Part shown: positions 28,058 to 32,057 of the stretch, one piece after another
Layout of the letters: each line of letters opens with the position of its first letter
Numbering within the stretch: position 1 is the first letter of the stretch
DNA from: an uncultured Bacilli bacterium
GTDB lineage: Bacteria; Bacillota_I; Bacilli_A; RF39; UBA660
Length of the DNA: 32,057 nucleotides
Assembly: GCA_947628365.1 (NCBI GenBank)
Contig: CANQZN010000005.1
Location: 1 to 32,057, forward strand
Direction of reading: 5' to 3'
Program-made: the position numbers and the translations under genes
Notes under the pieces: model-generated
Told to the model about the DNA's origin: nothing
The model's database searches: none
Seen by the model: only the letters and a program-made list of their open reading frames with translations

Positions 28058-29164
28058 TTGGTGATAATTATGGAATATATAATAATTGGCTTACTTATAT
28101 TAATAGTTATTTTATTATTAATAATATTACTAAAAAATAATGGTAGTAAAGATTTAATTGAAAGAATTGGTAGACTTGATACTAGTTTAACTAAAGATAT
28201 TGGTGATTTTAAATTAAATTTTAGTAAAGATTTAAGAAGTGATTTTGAAGTCTTAGATAATAAAATAGAATATAAACTTAATTTAATTAATGATCGAGTA
28301 AATAATCAATTATCTGAAAATTTTGAGAAAAGTAATAAAACATTTATGAATGTTTTAGAAAGATTAAATAAGATAGATGAAGCTCAAAAGAAAATTGATA
28401 GTTTAAATACTGAAATAGTTTCCTTGCAAAGTGTTTTAACTGATAAAAAGACAAGAGGAACATTTGGTGAGGTTAATCTAGAATATATTTTAAATAATGC
28501 TTTCGGTTCTGCTAAAGGTGGTATCTATGATACACAACATAAGATGAGTAATGGCTATGTTGCTGATTGCCTATTATATGCTCCATCTCCTTTAGGAGTT
28601 ATTGCTATTGATAGTAAATTTCCTCTTGAGAATTATCAAAAAATGGTTGATAAAAATAGAACTAAAGAGGAAAGAGCAATATTAGAGAAAAGTTTTATAA
28701 ATGATGTGAAAAAACATATTAATGATATTTCTGAAAAATATATTATACCGGGTGAAACTAGTGATGAAGCTATTATGTTTTTACCAGCAGAAGCTTTATT
28801 TGCAGAGATAAATGCTTATCATCCTGAATTACTCAATTATGCTTATTCTAAAAAAGTTTGGATTACTGGTCCAACTACTTTAATTAGTACTTTATCAATT
28901 ATTAGTATGATTTTAAAAAATATGGAAAGAGATAAGTATGCTAAAGTTATCCATGAAGAATTAGATAAATTAGGTGTTGAATTTAGTAGATATAAAGATA
29001 GATGGGATAAATTATCTAGAAGTGTTAAAAGTGTTAATCAAAGTTTAGATGAATTACATACCACAACCGAAAAGATTACTAAAAGATTTGAAAGTATTAA
29101 AAATGCTGAAATTGATAAATTAAAAGGCGAAGAAATAAAATTAGTTCCTGATAGTGAAGAATAA
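28058..29164 (+). CDS. rmuC: DNA recombination protein RmuC
   Basis: KKTRGTFGEVNLEYIL, AIDSKFPLENYQKMV, EAIMFLPAEALFAEI, ITGPTTLISTLSIISM. Confidence 0.94.
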   Translation: MVIIMEYIIIGLLILIVILLLIILLKNNGSKDLIERIGRLDTSLTKDIGDFKLNFSKDLRSDFEVLDNKIEYKLNLINDRVNNQLSENFEKSNKTFMNVLERLNKIDEAQKKIDSLNTEIVSLQSVLTDKKTRGTFGEVNLEYILNNAFGSAKGGIYDTQHKMSNGYVADCLLYAPSPLGVIAIDSKFPLENYQKMVDKNRTKEERAILEKSFINDVKKHINDISEKYIIPGETSDEAIMFLPAEALFAEINAYHPELLNYAYSKKVWITGPTTLISTLSIISMILKNMERDKYAKVIHEELDKLGVEFSRYKDRWDKLSRSVKSVNQSLDELHTTTEKITKRFESIKNAEIDKLKGEEIKLVPDSEE

Positions 29165-29194
29165 AAATTGTTGTAAGTTAAACAACATTTTTTT
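29165..29194 (+). terminator. Conserved cassette hairpin plus T-tract (copy 2)
   Basis: aaaattGTTGtaagttaaaCAACattttttt. Confidence 0.65.
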
Positions 29195-29203
29195 GATAAC
29201 AAC

Positions 29204-29228
29204 TTGACACCGGGGGGTAATATATAAT
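29204..29228 (+). promoter_or_regulatory. Poly-G-spacer promoter, copy 2 (6 G, 13-bp spacer)
   Basis: TTGACA 29204-29209, cc, G6 (29212-29217), taata, TATAAT 29223-29228. Confidence 0.8.
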
Positions 29229-29257
29229 TATCTTATAAAATAGGAGAGAGTTATTTT

Positions 29258-30529
29258 ATGAGAATAATTAACAAAAAATATTTATTGATAATATTGTTGG
29301 TAGGAGTAGTACTAACTGGTGTCATAATATTGAAACCAACTAAAGAAGTTAAACTAGATAATGTTATCTTAAAACAAGAGGTAAATAATAAAACTTTTGC
29401 TATGTATACAGAAACAGATAATGGTTATGAGGAATATGAAGGAAATAAATTTCCAGATATGTATGTACTTAATCTAACCGAATCAAAATGTATAGATAAT
29501 AATGGTAATAAATTAGAAGATGTATTAAGTTATGAAAATGATAAAGTAACAATAACAAGCGGAAATACAACATATTGTTATTTGTATTTTGATAAGAGCT
29601 TAGGCTTAGAAATAAAAGAAAAGAATCCAAACAAATTAAGTGAAGAAATCAAAGGAGCTATGTATAGATTTCAAGGCCAACAAAAAGATGATGTTCGAAA
29701 TTATATCTGTTTCGGAACTAATGATCAAAATACTTGTAAAGGTGATACTGATCACTATATGTATAGAATAATAGGAATAGAAGCAGAAACAGGAAGAGTA
29801 AAAGTAATAAAGAAAGAAGCCTTAAATGAGAAATATCCATGGTATACAGATAAAGATGCAGATATAGATTTTCCAAAAAGCAAAATATATGAAGCACTAA
29901 ATGAAGATAAATTTTTAAAAAATATATCTTATGTACCAACAGATTGGAACGCTAAAATATCCGATAATACTTGGCTATATGGCGATATGCTTTATAATGG
30001 TTCTTCAGGAGAAACAAGTCAAACTGGAAAAGAATTATATTTAATAGAAACTGGACAAAAAGAAACAAAATGGTATAATTATGCTACAGAGGATACCACA
30101 GGAGCACTACCACATTTAGTAACTGATAAAAATTCTGGAAATATAGGTAAAACAATATATTATACAAATGGAAGTGGATATTGGACAGAAACATTTGAAA
30201 GTAAAGTAAGTTTAATGTATTTACATGATTATTATTATTCTGTAAGTGATGAAGCAAATTGTGATTCGGATGAAAATTGTAAAAGTGGTTGGATGCATTT
30301 ATCTCAAAATGATAAAAATGTATCAAACGGTATCGAGTGGACAATGACACGTCAAGGCTGGCGTATTGTTTTGGGCTGGTTTGACGGATTAATAGTTCCC
30401 GATGATGGTAATATACGTACAGGGGGATTACTTAATAATTTTTCTATTCGCCCTGTCTTCTATATCGATGCATCTGAAAAATTATTAAATGGAAAAGGTA
30501 CACTAGAAGATCCGTTTATAATAAAATAA
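29258..30529 (+). CDS. Predicted surface/secreted variable protein, copy 2
   Basis: Same leader, stalk (KTFAMYTETDNGYEEY..KCIDNNG..TYCYLYFDKSLGLEIKEK) and FSIRPVFYIDASEKLLNGKGTLEDPF C-terminus as 3314..4621. Confidence 0.85.
   Translation: MRIINKKYLLIILLVGVVLTGVIILKPTKEVKLDNVILKQEVNNKTFAMYTETDNGYEEYEGNKFPDMYVLNLTESKCIDNNGNKLEDVLSYENDKVTITSGNTTYCYLYFDKSLGLEIKEKNPNKLSEEIKGAMYRFQGQQKDDVRNYICFGTNDQNTCKGDTDHYMYRIIGIEAETGRVKVIKKEALNEKYPWYTDKDADIDFPKSKIYEALNEDKFLKNISYVPTDWNAKISDNTWLYGDMLYNGSSGETSQTGKELYLIETGQKETKWYNYATEDTTGALPHLVTDKNSGNIGKTIYYTNGSGYWTETFESKVSLMYLHDYYYSVSDEANCDSDENCKSGWMHLSQNDKNVSNGIEWTMTRQGWRIVLGWFDGLIVPDDGNIRTGGLLNNFSIRPVFYIDASEKLLNGKGTLEDPFIIK
30335..30456 (+). other. Hypervariable block (about 30335-30437) plus conserved 3' anchor (30438-30456) in variable protein copy 2
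   Basis: Aligned by hand to 4424-4545, same length, identical 19-nt 3' anchor. Confidence 0.7.
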
Positions 30530-30582
30530 TAAAAAAATTAAAATCTCCTTTAATGGGAGATTTTGCATTTTATAATAATTTG

Positions 30583-31323
30583 TTAGTCATTATTTTCTAA
30601 AAAATATTTAGCTAATTTTTCATAATTATCTTGGCTGTTTAAACAAGTATCTATTAAATAACCTTTTTCATTATTATTTTGATATTCTTTAAGTCCTCTA
30701 ATATAAAAATCTTTATTTCTATCTTCAATATAAAATGGCATTATATTATTATGCAAACATTCACGAAACATTATCATTCTTCCAACACGACCATTTCCAT
30801 CTTGAAAAGGATGAATTTTTTCAAATCTAACATGAAATTCAATTATATCTTCAAAACTTTTATGAGAAATATTATTGTACCATTTTAATAAATCAGCCAT
30901 ATCTTTAGCAACATTTTGAGGAAGAGAAGTTGTAATATTACCTACAAAATTTTTCTTGCTTTTATATTCACCTACATTAAACCAATCTTTTTCATTATCA
31001 GTCAAAGTACCATCTTTTAAGATAAAATGAAATTTTTTAATCATATCTTCTGTAAGAGTATCATCAATTGTATCTAGCATATATTTAAATAGTGTAAAAT
31101 GATTTTTTATTTCTGTAGCATCTTTTAACACTATTACTTTATCACTACTTGTTAAAATTGTTCCTGTATCATAAATACTAGCGGTTTCATCTGGAGTTAT
31201 AGTAGATCCTTCAATACGATTATTATTGTAGGCAAAATTTAATTGTGTTTTATGATATAAATTTCCTGATAAATTCATATTTTTTTGTTCAATTAAAGCT
31301 TTTTTGATTTCACTAACTTGCAT
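30583..31323 (-). CDS. Fic family protein
   Basis: Canonical HPFQDGNGRVGR motif; N-terminal NNNRIEGS inhibitory-helix-like segment. Confidence 0.93.
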   Translation of the reverse strand: MQVSEIKKALIEQKNMNLSGNLYHKTQLNFAYNNNRIEGSTITPDETASIYDTGTILTSSDKVIVLKDATEIKNHFTLFKYMLDTIDDTLTEDMIKKFHFILKDGTLTDNEKDWFNVGEYKSKKNFVGNITTSLPQNVAKDMADLLKWYNNISHKSFEDIIEFHVRFEKIHPFQDGNGRVGRMIMFRECLHNNIMPFYIEDRNKDFYIRGLKEYQNNNEKGYLIDTCLNSQDNYEKLAKYFLENND

Positions 31324-31416
31324 TTTCTCACCTTACTTCTTAATAAATATTTCTATATAAAATTATAACTTGTTTTAGTAATATTTCCTATATTAATAAA
31401 TAATATTTTCCATTTT

Positions 31417-31444
31417 AAAAGTTGAAAGTTAACAACATTTTTTT
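31417..31444 (+). terminator. Conserved cassette hairpin plus T-tract (copy 3)
   Basis: aaaaGTTGaaagttaaCAACattttttt. It lies in a divergent intergenic region, so it is not the 3' end of a co-oriented gene. Confidence 0.55.
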
Positions 31445-31453
31445 GATAACAAC

Positions 31454-31479
31454 TTGACACCGGGGGGGTAATATATAAT
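31454..31479 (+). promoter_or_regulatory. Poly-G-spacer promoter, copy 3 (7 G, 14-bp spacer)
   Basis: TTGACA 31454-31459, cc, G7 (31462-31468), taata, TATAAT 31474-31479. Confidence 0.8.
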
Positions 31480-31508
31480 TATCTTATAAAATAAAGGAGA
31501 AATATTTT

Positions 31509-32057
31509 ATGAGAATAATTAACAAAAAATATTTATTGATAATACTTTTGGTTGGAGTAATCATAACCGGTGTCATATTATTTAAACCAAAAGAAGAATT
31601 AAAATTATATGAAGTAAAATTACAAGATGATAATAAAAAAGATTTAGCTATTATGGTAGAACAATTAGATAAGAGTTATAAAGAAAATAATAAAATACCA
31701 TATAAAGGATATACATTAAATGAAACGATGACAAAATGTATAGATAATAATGGTAATGTAGTAAATGAAGAGATTACTTACGAAAATGGAACAATAACAA
31801 TAAGTACAGATAGAACAATATATTGTTATTTATATTTTGATAGACAAGACGAGATAGAAGATTTAAGTGGGCAAAATCATAATGGCAAAAATTATGCAGT
31901 AGAGTGGACAGAAGAAGGAATAACAACAAGCGTTGATTCAAATAATTTGGGCTATGTAGATTGTGGACTTGCAAAGTACGATTTTGAAGATTCAATAACT
32001 ATGGTAACTAGAGTAAAATTTAATGATTTAACCGGACAACAAGATTTTTTTGGAAAT
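31509..32057 (+). CDS. Predicted surface/secreted variable protein, copy 3, with LamG/ConA-like module; truncated by window end
   Basis: Leader MRIINKKYLLIILLVGVIITGVILF and KCIDNNG..YCYLYFD stalk shared with copies 1 and 2; then DLSGQNHNGKNY..GYVDCGLAKYDFEDSITMVTRVKF, typical of LamG/ConA-like lectin folds. Open to the window end. Confidence 0.8.
   Translation, partial: MRIINKKYLLIILLVGVIITGVILFKPKEELKLYEVKLQDDNKKDLAIMVEQLDKSYKENNKIPYKGYTLNETMTKCIDNNGNVVNEEITYENGTITISTDRTIYCYLYFDRQDEIEDLSGQNHNGKNYAVEWTEEGITTSVDSNNLGYVDCGLAKYDFEDSITMVTRVKFNDLTGQQDFFGN

Noticed and set aside
1-32057. A DGR reverse transcriptase, accessory gene or template repeat within the window
   Set aside because: No ORF shows RT motifs, and no noncoding copy of the 19-nt anchor was found by eye. 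The DGR interpretation therefore depends on loci outside the window.
1-32057. tRNA or rRNA genes
   Set aside because: No cloverleaf-like GC-rich segments or rRNA signatures seen; scanning by eye could miss a diverged tRNA.

Overview
AT-rich bacterial chromosome segment. CotE-like and SigK-like proteins suggest a spore-forming Bacillota/Bacilli relative. Most of the window is ordinary housekeeping sequence: rpsP-khpA, a CIRCE-preceded hsp20, sigK, polA, mscL, a T-box leader plus serS, miaB, LtaS-like, a DAACS symporter and rmuC.

The unusual part is a dispersed family of three paralogous surface/secreted-protein cassettes, starting at about 3215, 29165 and 31417. Each has a conserved upstream hairpin. 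Each also has a consensus sigma-A promoter whose -35/-10 spacer contains a pure poly-G tract of 10, 6 or 7 G. The resulting spacers are 17, 13 and 14 bp, so only the first is at the optimal spacing. This is the expected architecture of a slipped-strand, phase-variable promoter.

The two complete family members share a C-terminal module. In it a ~100-nt block is hypervariable, depleted in A relative to part of the same gene, the same length in both copies, and built on a fixed W/G/F scaffold. The block is followed immediately by a 19-nt segment identical in both copies (atttttctattcgccctgt, encoding FSIRPV). This resembles the variable region and 3' anchor of a diversity-generating retroelement (DGR) target. 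No reverse transcriptase or template repeat is visible in the window, so the DGR link is a hypothesis. The third copy, cut by the window edge, keeps the leader and stalk but carries a LamG/ConA-like module.

All calls were made by eye, without database searches.
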